In this document: positions 17,495-28,349 of the stretch, piece by piece
How the letters are laid out: each line of letters opens with the position of its first letter
Position numbering within the stretch: the stretch's first letter is position 1
NCBI GenBank assembly: GCA_027490665.1
Contig: JAIXXP010000004.1
Location: 1 to 38,975, forward strand
Origin: Cryomorphaceae bacterium
Lineage (GTDB): Bacteria > Bacteroidota > Bacteroidia > Flavobacteriales_D > Crocinitomicaceae
Reading direction: 5' to 3'
Length of the DNA: 38,975 bases
The notes under the pieces: model-generated
What the model saw: only the letters and a program-made list of their open reading frames with translations
What the model was told of the DNA's origin: nothing
The model's database searches: none
Translations under genes and position numbers: made by a program

Positions 17495-18811
17495 ATGAAA
17501 AAACAACTCCTCCTAGCTGGTCTGAGTCTTGTCTTAAGTACAGCTACTTTTGCCCAAAAAAAGAACGTTACTGACGCCATCCTTTTGATGCGCAAATACA
17601 ACCCAATGGGTGATGTTGCAGCCAACAAAAAAACGGTCACTGAAGCCAAAAACTTCATTGATTTAGCTGCTGCCAACGCGGAAACTGCCGAAGACCTCAA
17701 AATGCACCTTTATCGTGGCGAAATCTATTATTGCCTCAATGAAATTGGCAATATCGAGTCAGCTACTTCAGGTGCACCCCAAGACCTTTCCTCAGTTAAC
17801 GGCAACAAAGCAGTAGCTATGGCCTCTTTCAAGAAAGTTCTCGACGACCCTAAAAAAGCCTGGACAACCGATGCGCAAAGCTTCATCAACAGCCGTGTCG
17901 ATTTCATGTTCAACCAAGGTATTATCGCCTACAACGCCAAAAAATACGTCGATGCCGCCAATGCATTTATGGCTTCTAACGAAATCAAATCCTATTTAGG
18001 CGAAAGTTTCAAAGATGCAGAAGTCAACACCTCATTAGCGGCCAATTATGCCGTTGAAGACTTCCTAGCAGCCAAAAAATACGACGAAGCTTTAAGTTTT
18101 GCGCAAGGAATTTCAGAGAAGATGCCACAAAACATCGACATCCTCATCAGCATCGTGAACATCAACTTGCAGAAAGGAGATGTTGCCGCTACCGAAACTT
18201 ACATCAATAAAGCGCTCGCTCTTGACCCGCTCAACAAGCAGCTCTACTATGTATTAGGTACTAGTTATATGGATAAACAGGAAAATGACAAAGCTATTAC
18301 TGCCCTTCAAAAAGCTATTGAAATTGACCCAATCTACAACGAAGCATTATATCAATTAGGAGCCCTTTACTACAATCTCGCTGTAGAGAAGAAAAATGCG
18401 AGTATTGAATATGATTATAAAAATCCAAAATTCACTCAACTTGAAAACGAAGGTAATGAGTATTTTAAATTAGCTTTAGTCCCTTTAGAAAAATATTACC
18501 TACAAGACTCTACCAATAAAACTATCCTTGAAATTTTATTCAAGACAAATACAAAGCTTGGTAACATTGAAAAAGGTAAATTTTATAAGGATAAATTAAC
18601 TCTTTTATCTAATAAGGATAATACAACCGGTTATCCACAGCCGCCATATGGAACGCCAGACAATACTACAAAAAGTGAAGCCGCTGGAGTGAAATCAATT
18701 TCATATACATACAACTGCTATCAAAATAAATTTGTCATCATTACTTTTACTTTGATTGGAAATGATACGAAATGGGAAAAATCAATTGTTGAAAGCACTC
18801 CTTGTCAATAG
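17495..18811 (+). CDS. Secreted tetratricopeptide-repeat protein
   Basis: 438 residues with a signal peptide (MKKQLLLAGLSLVLSTATFAQ). Residues 25-330 are helical TPR-type repeats; the clearest are DVAATETYINKALALDPLNK, QLYYVLGTSYMDKQENDKA and ALQKAIEIDPIYNEALYQLG. The first repeats are more divergent (YRGEIYYCLNEIGN). It is therefore a periplasmic or surface scaffold rather than an enzyme. The last 100 or so residues are not TPR-like and end in a short beta-rich stretch with two cysteines (YNCYQNKFVIITFTLIGND, then STPCQ). That 3' portion (from about 18370) is visibly more AT-rich than the rest. The gene follows gyrA by 10 bp and ends at a strong intrinsic terminator, so it probably shares the gyrA transcript. 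The partner is unknown. Confidence 0.85.
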   Translation: MKKQLLLAGLSLVLSTATFAQKKNVTDAILLMRKYNPMGDVAANKKTVTEAKNFIDLAAANAETAEDLKMHLYRGEIYYCLNEIGNIESATSGAPQDLSSVNGNKAVAMASFKKVLDDPKKAWTTDAQSFINSRVDFMFNQGIIAYNAKKYVDAANAFMASNEIKSYLGESFKDAEVNTSLAANYAVEDFLAAKKYDEALSFAQGISEKMPQNIDILISIVNINLQKGDVAATETYINKALALDPLNKQLYYVLGTSYMDKQENDKAITALQKAIEIDPIYNEALYQLGALYYNLAVEKKNASIEYDYKNPKFTQLENEGNEYFKLALVPLEKYYLQDSTNKTILEILFKTNTKLGNIEKGKFYKDKLTLLSNKDNTTGYPQPPYGTPDNTTKSEAAGVKSISYTYNCYQNKFVIITFTLIGNDTKWEKSIVESTPCQ

Positions 18812-18850
18812 ATCAAAATAAAAGTTTAATCTATTCACAAATCAATAATA

Positions 18851-18880
18851 AACTGCCCCATATGAGGGCAGTTTTTTTTT
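18851..18880 (+). terminator. Rho-independent terminator after the gyrA-TPR unit
   Basis: A perfect 8-bp stem (AACTGCCC at 18851-18858 and GGGCAGTT at 18866-18873) encloses a 7-nt loop and runs directly into a tract of nine or so T residues ending at 18880. It lies 40 bp after the TPR stop and isolates the gyrA unit from the BatA operon. Confidence 0.9.
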
Positions 18881-18901
18881 AGCTCAATTGCACATTTTTA
18901 T

Positions 18902-18909
18902 TAACTTTG
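18902..18909 (+). promoter_or_regulatory. Possible -7 box of the BatA operon
   Basis: TAACTTTG is a perfect TAnnTTTG match just after the terminator, but it ends only 4 nt before the BatA-gene ATG at 18914. If used, the mRNA would start at or near the start codon. The ATG itself is well supported by the protein family, so a leaderless message is the implied outcome. Confidence 0.4.
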
Positions 18910-18913
18910 GAAT

Positions 18914-20953
18914 ATGGAATTTGTACACCCAGAACGCTTATGGTTCCTTTTCTTTCTACTGATTCCTATCGTCATTCATCTTTTTCATTTTAGAAAACGC
19001 AAGACCCTCTATTTTTCGTCTTTGCGCTTCATTCAATTCCTTGAAAAAGAACAGCAAAGCACTAGAAAACTCAAGCACCTACTCGTCTTGATCTCCAGGA
19101 TTTTAGCCCTAACTGCTCTCATCTGCGCATTTGCCCAACCACAAATTAAAAATAGCACCGGGCAGCACAGCGGCAAACCAGCACTGCTCATCTACCTAGA
19201 CAACTCCTTCTCCATGAGTGCCATTGGTACAGAAGGAACCCTGCTTTCCGAAGGTCGCGAACTCGCCAAGCGCATGCTCCAAAAAATTGCCCCTGACACA
19301 CGCGTACTTATTTGCAGCAATCAACTCAACCACTCCGAGCAGCGATTTCAAACCAAAGCAGAGGCCCTGCGCTACCTCGACAACCTCGACATTTACGCCC
19401 TGAGTCGTAGCCTCGGCGACGTCATCACTTGGCAGCAAAGACAAATCAAAAAACACCAAGAACAAAAAGAAAAACTAGGCCAAATCAGGCAGGTCTTCAT
19501 TTCTGATTTTCAACGAACGCAAGGCAAGCTCACTGCTCAGCAGCCTCAAAACAACCAAGCCTTCTTTGCCTATCAACTCAAGGCACAGCAAAACCAAAAC
19601 GCCTATATCGATAGCATTTGGTTTGCCAAACCTACACAACACTACCAAACCGAACAAATGCTTATGGTTCGGGTTCAGAATTTTGGAGACCAAGCTAAAA
19701 AACGCTTAGAGCTGAATGTTAAAATTGGCAAAATCAAGCGCACCATGTTCATGCAAATTGCTGCAAACGGCAGTCAGGTTGCAAGTTTTCCCTACAACGA
19801 GATCAACAAGGGCTACGTGCTTGGCCAAGCTCAAATCAACGACCAACAAATCCATTTTGACGACACTTGGCATTTCTCTTACGAGGTGCCAGAGCGCACC
19901 AATATTTACCTCATCGAGGAAGCCAACGCAAGTCCAAATGTCGCAAAAGCTTTTGCGGTGGAAGAGCGCTACTCCGTCCAAACTACACTACCTGGCGAGG
20001 TGGCCTCTAATTCACTTGCTTCAGCCGACCTTATTGTTTTGAACGGACTCAACGAAATTTCAAGTGGGTTACAAGACGAACTCATTACCGCGCATCAAAA
20101 CGGCCAGCGCATCCTCATTATTCCTGGCGAAGATATCTCCTTCAACGACTACAACCCTTTGTTGCGCGCACTTTCCCTCTCGGAGCTAGGCTCAGTGCAG
20201 TCCAATGCACTCAATTTACAGCGCATCAACGACGACGACCCCTTCTTTAGTGGTGTCTTCGAGAAAAAACAAGAACGCCTCAACGTTCCTTTGATCAAAA
20301 AAGCTTATACAGTTCAAAACAAAGCACAAAGTAGTGCCACCCCATTACTCATTACACGTTCAGGGCAAGCACTATTTATGCGCGCCAATACAACTGCATT
20401 TTTGTGGACCACCGCATTGCAAGCCTCTTTTGGTAGCCTTGTCAATCAATCCCTCTTCCCTACCATCCTTTTGCGCTGCGCTGAATTTGCCAGCAAACGC
20501 TACCCTGAATACGCTATTTTAGGAAAAGATGCCCAAATCAAAGTCAGAGCAAATTACGAAGACGAAACACCTTTGCGCCTCATCTCCTCAGAAACTGAAT
20601 TCATTGCCCAATATGTTGGCAGCCCCAACAACCTTCGCATACAAATTGGAGGTATGGCGGCTTTGGAAAGGCTAAAAGCAGGCATTTACGAACTCAAAGG
20701 AGCTGAAACACTTGCGCAGTTGGCACTCAATTACAACCGCTCAGAATCCAAACTCGAACTACTTACCGAAACCTCACTTCTGGAATTACTAGAAGCAAAC
20801 GGTATAAAAAATTGTACCTTTAACCAAATCAAAGAAGGACAAAGCCTCAGCGACGTCGAGCTAAAAGACACCAAAAGCTATTGGCGACTCTTTCTTATTT
20901 TGGGACTTATTTTTCTTTTGGCAGAACTTTCCTTGTTAAAATGGTGGAAATGA
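18914..20953 (+). CDS. BatA-domain, vWA-like membrane protein
   Basis: 679 residues. It opens with the BatA (aerotolerance regulator N-terminal) domain: MEFVHPERLWFLFFLLIPIV forms the first TM, FRKRKTLYFSSLRF follows, and a second TM lies near 57-78. Then comes a von Willebrand A-like domain with a MIDAS-type D-x-S-x-S in YLDNSFSMS (about residue 91). A long extracytoplasmic region with a ThuA/DJ-1-like stretch (ADLIVLNGLNEI, QRILIIPGEDISF) follows, and a C-terminal TM (YWRLFLILGLIFLLAELSLL) ends the protein. This is the standard Bacteroidota layout of BatA-domain proteins of about 680 residues. The function is unproven; Bat proteins are linked to envelope and oxidative stress. Its stop overlaps the next gene's start by 4 nt (ATGA). 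Confidence 0.9.
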   Translation: MEFVHPERLWFLFFLLIPIVIHLFHFRKRKTLYFSSLRFIQFLEKEQQSTRKLKHLLVLISRILALTALICAFAQPQIKNSTGQHSGKPALLIYLDNSFSMSAIGTEGTLLSEGRELAKRMLQKIAPDTRVLICSNQLNHSEQRFQTKAEALRYLDNLDIYALSRSLGDVITWQQRQIKKHQEQKEKLGQIRQVFISDFQRTQGKLTAQQPQNNQAFFAYQLKAQQNQNAYIDSIWFAKPTQHYQTEQMLMVRVQNFGDQAKKRLELNVKIGKIKRTMFMQIAANGSQVASFPYNEINKGYVLGQAQINDQQIHFDDTWHFSYEVPERTNIYLIEEANASPNVAKAFAVEERYSVQTTLPGEVASNSLASADLIVLNGLNEISSGLQDELITAHQNGQRILIIPGEDISFNDYNPLLRALSLSELGSVQSNALNLQRINDDDPFFSGVFEKKQERLNVPLIKKAYTVQNKAQSSATPLLITRSGQALFMRANTTAFLWTTALQASFGSLVNQSLFPTILLRCAEFASKRYPEYAILGKDAQIKVRANYEDETPLRLISSETEFIAQYVGSPNNLRIQIGGMAALERLKAGIYELKGAETLAQLALNYNRSESKLELLTETSLLELLEANGIKNCTFNQIKEGQSLSDVELKDTKSYWRLFLILGLIFLLAELSLLKWWK

Positions 20954-22205
20954 AAATTCAACTCAACAACGCAACGATACACGATCCAGCATCTAGTTGG
21001 CACCAACAAACCTGTGACCTCCTCATTACAGACGGCGTCATAACCGAAATTAGTGGCAAGCTGCAGCACCCTGATGCCCTGCAAGTAACAGGCGCTCAAT
21101 TGTGTGTAACACCTGGTTTTGTAGACCTCAAAGCCGATTTTTGCGACCCAGGCTACGAGCACAAAGAAACCATTGCAAGTGGCCTAGATGCAGCCAGCGC
21201 TGGTGGCTACACCCGCGTTTATATCCAGCCCCATACCCAGCCCGTCATTGACCACAAATCTTTGGCAAGCTATGTTTATCAACAAGGCGCCCATAGCACC
21301 ACCCAAATTGGTGTAAATGGAGCGCTTTCTAAAGGAAATACTGGCGAAGAACTCGCCGAAATGTACGAGCTCTTTCAAGGTGGCGTCAGGTTGTTTACCG
21401 ACGACACACATAGCATTAGTGCGGGCTTATTGCACCGCGCTTTGCTTTACACCAAAGACTTCGGCGGCCGCGTATCTTTACTTGCGCGAAATGCCTCCTT
21501 GAGCGCAAAAGCCCAAGTAAACGAAGGTAGCGCCTCTACACGCACTGGTCTCAAAGCAGACCCACATGTATCTGAACTCATTGAAATTGAGCGCAACATC
21601 CGTTTACTAGCCTACACCGGCGGCAAAATGCACCTCTCTGGCATCAGCACTGCAGAGGGTGTTGAACTCATCAGAGCAGCCAAAAAAGATGGCCTCGACC
21701 TCACTGCCGACGTTCACCTCATGAACCTTTGTTTTACCGAAGACAAAATGCTAGGCTTTGACACCCGCTTCAAAGTTTTGCCAGTCCTTAGAACCCAAGC
21801 AGATCAAGACGCACTTTGGGCGGGCGTATCGGACGGCACACTAGACGCTATTGTCAGTGACCACCGTCCAGGCGACCCCGAAGAAAAAGAACTAGAATTT
21901 GACCTCGCTCATTTTGGCGCACCTCAATTAGAAACAGCTTTTGCTGCGCTACTGACCCAAAAACCTGAGGCACTCCAAGCTGTATTGCGCGCGCTAACGA
22001 CAGGCCCACGCAAAGTCCTAGATTTACCGCAATTGGCGATTGAAATTGGCGCCAAAGCAGAACTCACTCTTTTTGACCCCTCTGTTCCCTACGCACCGAA
22101 CATGCGCCCTGAGCAATGGCGTTTCAGCCCTTTTCAAGAAGCAGCACTGCGCGGCCAAATAATTGGCATTATCCGAGGCAACCAAGCTTCATTAGCACAC
22201 TCCTA

Positions 22206-22206
<1 letters not shown>
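20950..22206 (+). CDS. Dihydroorotase homologue lacking metal ligands
   Basis: 418 residues with the class I dihydroorotase/amidohydrolase frame: VTPGFVDLKADFCDPGYEHK, GLDAASAGGYTRV, QPHTQPVIDHKS, FKVLPVLR, VSDHRPGDPEEK and HFGAPQLETAF all align with the enzyme's conserved blocks. The metal ligands, however, are gone. The D-x-H-x-H motif reads D59-L-K61-A-D63, the substrate Arg is C65, MPNT has become QPHT, the Hi-x-H-IST block is MHLSGIST, and PHH is replaced by LMN. Catalysis in the usual way is therefore unlikely. Inactive homologues (PyrX/pDHO) act as structural partners of aspartate transcarbamoylase in some bacteria, but no pyrB is nearby. The ATG at 20950 overlaps the BatA stop. An ATG at 20941 is an alternative. 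Confidence 0.88.
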
Positions 22207-24421
<2,215 letters not shown>

Positions 24422-24425
24422 ATCC

Positions 24426-26144
24426 ATGGTGCGCTATCAAGTCCACTGCGAACAAGCACAGCAACGCTATATTCAGTTCAGTGCCGTTTTTGAGCAAGAT
24501 GCCGCACTAGAGACCCTCCAGCTTGAATTACCCTGTTGGAGACCGGGCCGTTATGAAATCGGTAACTTCGCCAAAAATATCAAAGGTTTCAACGCCTTTG
24601 GAGAAGCGAACCAACCTTTAGCCGTTCGCAAAACTACCAAAGATACCTGGGTCATAGACACCAAAGGCAGCGCTCAAATTAAAATCTCTTATAGCTACTA
24701 CGCTGCCGAACTCAATGCGGGCTCTACCTTTCTAGACCCTACACAACTCTACGTCAATCCGGTCAACTGCTTCTTTTACGATGCTGCCCAAACCGAACAA
24801 GCTTTCCAACTCCAATTACACATTCCTACTGCTTGGCAAATTGCTTCAGCCTTAGATTTCGACCATAACAACACTTGCGAAATCGCCAATTTTGACCGTT
24901 TGGCCGACAGCCCTTTTATTTGCAGCGCTGCCATAGAACGCAGAAGTTATGAAGTTGACGGCCACACTTTCCATATTTGTTTCAATCAGCAACAAATGAT
25001 TCCTTGGGAGCGCGTATTAACTGACTTCCAAAAATTTACGCAACGCCAGCTACAAGATTTTGGTGAATTCCCGAGCACAGCATATACTTTCTTGATTCAA
25101 TCTGTGCCTTACGCGGCGTATCACGGTGTAGAGCACCTCGACTCTACAGTAATAGCACTTGGACCTTCTTGCGATGTTTTCGGGAGCCTTTATACGGAAT
25201 TACTCGGTGTTAGTTCACATGAACTCTACCATTCTTGGAATATCAAAGCGCTTAGGCCAGCAGAAATGCAGCCTTACAATTACAAAAAAGAAAATTACGC
25301 CCAAACAGGTTTGATCTACGAAGGTATTACCACCTATTTGGGCGACCTCTATTTACTCAAAAGTGGCGTATTTAGTACTGAACAATACCTCAAAGAACTC
25401 AGCAAGCAAGTTCAAAAGCACCTAGACAACCCAGGCCGCTTCTCGATGAGCGTGGCAGCAGCATCTTTTGACACCTGGCTAGATGGCTATGTGCCCGGCG
25501 CTCCTGGTCGCAAGGTTTCGATCTACACAGAAGGCTGCTTGTTGGCCTTTTACATCGATTTCAGACTGCGCAAAGCCACCAACAATAAAGTTGGAATAGA
25601 ACAAGTCATGAAGACACTCTATTTTAATTTTGGCGTTGTTCAAAAGGGCTACACGCTTGCCGATTACCAAACAACCATCGAAAATTTAGCTGGTGAATCT
25701 TTCGCCACATTTTTCGAAGACTACGTGAGTGGCACCTGCGCCTATGAAGCCCTCCTGCAAGAAGCCTTTACCTATTTTGGCTTAGAACTCAAGCAAAACC
25801 CGAGTAAAAGTTATGCGGAGGCACGCTTTGGCATCAAAGTACAGCAAGTTGGCAAGGAGTGGCAAATCTTGAACATCTTCCCTGGCTCGCCTGCAGACAC
25901 CGGCGGCTTGGCTATTGGCGACCTCCTTATCGGAGTCAATGGCAACCGTGCGCTGCCCAGTCTAGACAACTGGCTTTCTTTCTATGAAAACCAGAACAAA
26001 ACCCTACTTATTGATAGAAGCGGACAATTATTGGAGTGTTTTATTCCTGAGGTAGACCGCTACTTTTACGTGACCCATCAGGTAGTAAGGGCTTCTGCAC
26101 TCATTGCAGCTCAGGAAAAAGCATTTGCGCTTTGGGCTAAGTAG
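24426..26144 (+). CDS. M61-family metallopeptidase with PDZ domain
   Basis: 572 residues. The N-terminal beta domain (MVRYQVHCEQAQQRYIQFSA, then WRPGRYEIGNFAKNIKGF) is typical of M61 glycyl aminopeptidases. The zinc site is HELYH (265-269) in SSHELYHSWNIKALRP, and the third ligand is likely E299 in YEGITTYLGDLY. A C-terminal PDZ domain (about 459-540) carries FGIKVQQVGKEWQI and GGLAIGDLLIGVNG. M61 enzymes cleave N-terminal Gly or Ala. No signal peptide is visible, so a cytoplasmic location is implied, unlike many secreted relatives. The start at 24426 falls 4 nt after the ABC-F stop. An in-frame ATG at 24414 overlapping that gene by 8 nt is the alternative. The 3' end overlaps the convergent helicase gene by 8 bp. 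Confidence 0.92.
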   Translation: MVRYQVHCEQAQQRYIQFSAVFEQDAALETLQLELPCWRPGRYEIGNFAKNIKGFNAFGEANQPLAVRKTTKDTWVIDTKGSAQIKISYSYYAAELNAGSTFLDPTQLYVNPVNCFFYDAAQTEQAFQLQLHIPTAWQIASALDFDHNNTCEIANFDRLADSPFICSAAIERRSYEVDGHTFHICFNQQQMIPWERVLTDFQKFTQRQLQDFGEFPSTAYTFLIQSVPYAAYHGVEHLDSTVIALGPSCDVFGSLYTELLGVSSHELYHSWNIKALRPAEMQPYNYKKENYAQTGLIYEGITTYLGDLYLLKSGVFSTEQYLKELSKQVQKHLDNPGRFSMSVAAASFDTWLDGYVPGAPGRKVSIYTEGCLLAFYIDFRLRKATNNKVGIEQVMKTLYFNFGVVQKGYTLADYQTTIENLAGESFATFFEDYVSGTCAYEALLQEAFTYFGLELKQNPSKSYAEARFGIKVQQVGKEWQILNIFPGSPADTGGLAIGDLLIGVNGNRALPSLDNWLSFYENQNKTLLIDRSGQLLECFIPEVDRYFYVTHQVVRASALIAAQEKAFALWAK

Positions 26145-27519
26145 TTTCAAAAAAATCTTCGGGAAAATTCAATAAATACAGTTTTTCACTTGCTCTGGTA
26201 AGGGCAGTGTAAAGCCAACGCAAATAAGCCGAATTTTTGCGTTCTTCCGGAACAAAACCGTAGTCTACGTATACATGCGCCCATTGCCCACCCTGTGCTT
26301 TGTGCACTGTAACGGCATGTGCATATTTGATCTGTAACGCATTGAAATACGGATTTTTCAGCACCTGCTGATAACGCTTTTGTTTGTTTTTAATATCGAG
26401 GTGTTCGGCTTCAATGGCGTAAAACAGCTTGCGCATAACATCTCTACTCAAACTCGGGCCTTCTTCAAGTAAGCTTTGGATATGCACCACACAACTGATT
26501 GAACCTTGATCTGGGTAATCTACAAATTTCAAATCGAGTTGAGCAAATTCAAAGCCGTAATAAGCTTCAAATTTCCTTACGCGTTCAATGCGCGCGAGTT
26601 CGCCATTGGCAATAAAGCCCATTTTAGAAGTGGGATCTAGCCAAAAGTAATTGTTCTTGACCACCATGAGTAAGTCGCCTTTTTCGAGGACTTCTTCGCG
26701 GTAAAACAAGCGGTTTCTGATTTCTAGATTCCATTGGTTGGCGCGCTTGTTAGCAAGCGTAAGCAAGATGGTTTCATCTGTTCCTACCTCTGAAATAGAT
26801 TGCTCCAAACATTCTTGAAACTCTCCTCCATGGATTTGAACAACACTGTTGTCAGAAAGCGTCTTAAGTGCGGGCAATAAAGGGACGTTAAACTCCTCTT
26901 TTTGACGCAAAAAAGTAGCCACACTCAGGATACCTGAATTTTCATTGACCCTAACTACTTGCGTCAGATGACTGTGCCAAACGAACAAAGTTGGAAATGC
27001 CTCCACCAACTTTTTGGGGTCGAGCGCAATACTGTGCTCTTGGCCAACCGGAGGTAGCTGCCCGGGATCCCCGATAAAAACAAGGTGGCAGTTCGTACCG
27101 CCGTAGACGTAATTGAGTAAATCTTCGAGAACGTTATTGGCTTCATATGGAGAGCTCGCTGCGAGCATTGAAGATTCATCGACAAAAAATACCGTGTTTT
27201 TATGCAAGTTTTTGGCCAGCGCAAGCCCTTGGGTACTCCATTCGCCGCCAGAAAAATAGATGTGTCGGTGAATAGTGCTGGCAGGGAAACCCGCATAATT
27301 GGAGAGTACCTTTGCCGCGCGTCCGGTGGGAGCCAAGAGCTTAAAGGGCAACTTCTCTTGCTCCATCTGCTTGACAATATGGGCAATAAGGGTAGATTTA
27401 CCCGTGCCCGCAAAACCGGTGAGCACCCAAACTTTTCTGTTTTCTTTGGCGCGCAAGAAAACAAGAAATTGTTCGAAAGCTTGGTTTTGATGTGCGGTAA
27501 AAATCAGTTGCTGGGTCAT
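26137..27519 (-). CDS. RecD-like superfamily 1 DNA helicase
   Basis: 460 residues, a compact SF1B helicase of the RecD/Dda type. Walker A is TGFAGTGKSTL (34-44), Walker B is VFFVDESSML (D114-E115), and motif III-like FIGDPGQLPPVG follows. Near the C-terminus are motif V (TVHKAQGGQWAHVYVDYG) and motif VI (LYTALTRASEKLYLLNF). It lacks the long N-terminal extension of RecD2 and the RecBC-binding region, so it probably acts alone in 5'-3' unwinding for repair or recombination; polarity is inferred from the family. A perfect -7 box lies at 27543-27550, 23 nt upstream of its ATG, face to face with that of the DUF3822 gene. Convergent 3' end with the M61 gene. Confidence 0.9.
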   Translation of the reverse strand: MTQQLIFTAHQNQAFEQFLVFLRAKENRKVWVLTGFAGTGKSTLIAHIVKQMEQEKLPFKLLAPTGRAAKVLSNYAGFPASTIHRHIYFSGGEWSTQGLALAKNLHKNTVFFVDESSMLAASSPYEANNVLEDLLNYVYGGTNCHLVFIGDPGQLPPVGQEHSIALDPKKLVEAFPTLFVWHSHLTQVVRVNENSGILSVATFLRQKEEFNVPLLPALKTLSDNSVVQIHGGEFQECLEQSISEVGTDETILLTLANKRANQWNLEIRNRLFYREEVLEKGDLLMVVKNNYFWLDPTSKMGFIANGELARIERVRKFEAYYGFEFAQLDLKFVDYPDQGSISCVVHIQSLLEEGPSLSRDVMRKLFYAIEAEHLDIKNKQKRYQQVLKNPYFNALQIKYAHAVTVHKAQGGQWAHVYVDYGFVPEERKNSAYLRWLYTALTRASEKLYLLNFPEDFFETT

Positions 27520-27542
27520 GAAAGTTGCGTTCTGCGCGCTAA

Positions 27543-27550
27543 CAAAATTA
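27543..27550 (-). promoter_or_regulatory. -7 promoter box of the helicase gene
   Basis: On the minus strand the sequence reads TAATTTTG, a perfect TAnnTTTG match ending 23 nt before the helicase ATG. It lies only 7 bp from the plus-strand -7 box at 27558-27565. Confidence 0.5.
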
Positions 27551-27557
27551 AATATTG

Positions 27558-27565
27558 TAGCTTTG
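27558..27565 (+). promoter_or_regulatory. -7 promoter box of the DUF3822-rsmD-coaD unit
   Basis: TAGCTTTG matches TAnnTTTG perfectly and ends 37 nt before the DUF3822 ATG at 27603. A TTG at 27525-27527 is farther upstream than usual (30 bp spacer). The upstream region of this promoter overlaps the start of the divergent helicase transcript. Confidence 0.45.
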
Positions 27566-27602
27566 CACTAAGGCCACAAGCCCAAAGACTTATAAACAAG
27601 CC

Positions 27603-28349
27603 ATGTCGCGTTTGGTACTTCATTATACGGATTCCACACTTTTGATGCTCGAACAGACGCAAACCGGTGTCTTGGATACATACTTTTCACTGGAAATAGA
27701 CAAGCCTTTTGCCCGTGAACGGATGTCTGGCCCTATCAAAGAAGCGCTCCGCACCAATACGCTCAGCGCTTGTTTATGGTTTGGTCCAGACTACACACTT
27801 TTTCCAAGAGCACTTTTCGACCCCGCTCAGCTCACTGCATACTACCAACTCAATCACGGCCCGCTAAAGAGTCAAAACCACCTTACTTTTCAAATCATTG
27901 AAGCCCTGGATTTGGTTTTTATCTACAGCATTCCTGTTTGGCTCTATGATTATGCCAAATACGAACTACAAACGCCAAATGTGGGCCACAGCATTGCCCG
28001 ACAGCTCCAATGCCTGAGTGCTCAAAACTTTACAGATCGCGTGGTGCTTTTGATAGAGTCCACTCATTTTGTATTGCTCACCATCAAAGACCGTCAACTC
28101 ATCAGTTGCACCACCAACGAATACTTGCAAGCAAGCGACATTCTTTATTTTTTATTGGCCCAACAACAAAAGCTACAACTGCCGAGCGCAAGTCAACTCG
28201 ACCTCTACGATGCCACGCAACATTTTGATTTCAAATCATTTGAAGACTTACTGCGTCAATTTAAAGATTTCGAGCAGTATAACTGTAGCTTTTACGATAC
28301 CCCCACCTACCAAAACCAAATTTTGTGCGCATTATCCGAGGATCTTTAA
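27603..28349 (+). CDS. DUF3822 family protein
   Basis: 248 residues, no signal peptide or membrane segment. The pattern LSACLWFGPDYTLFPRALFD, then FIYSIPVWLYDY and VVLLIESTHFVLLTIKDRQL, matches the Bacteroidota DUF3822 family, whose genes typically precede rsmD; the context here agrees. The molecular function is unknown. The beta-rich first half and the placement with an rRNA methyltransferase and coaD give no clear role. Its last 25 nt also encode the start of rsmD, so the two are translationally linked. Family call is from memory of the family's sequence style and synteny. Confidence 0.75.
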   Translation: MSRLVLHYTDSTLLMLEQTQTGVLDTYFSLEIDKPFARERMSGPIKEALRTNTLSACLWFGPDYTLFPRALFDPAQLTAYYQLNHGPLKSQNHLTFQIIEALDLVFIYSIPVWLYDYAKYELQTPNVGHSIARQLQCLSAQNFTDRVVLLIESTHFVLLTIKDRQLISCTTNEYLQASDILYFLLAQQQKLQLPSASQLDLYDATQHFDFKSFEDLLRQFKDFEQYNCSFYDTPTYQNQILCALSEDL

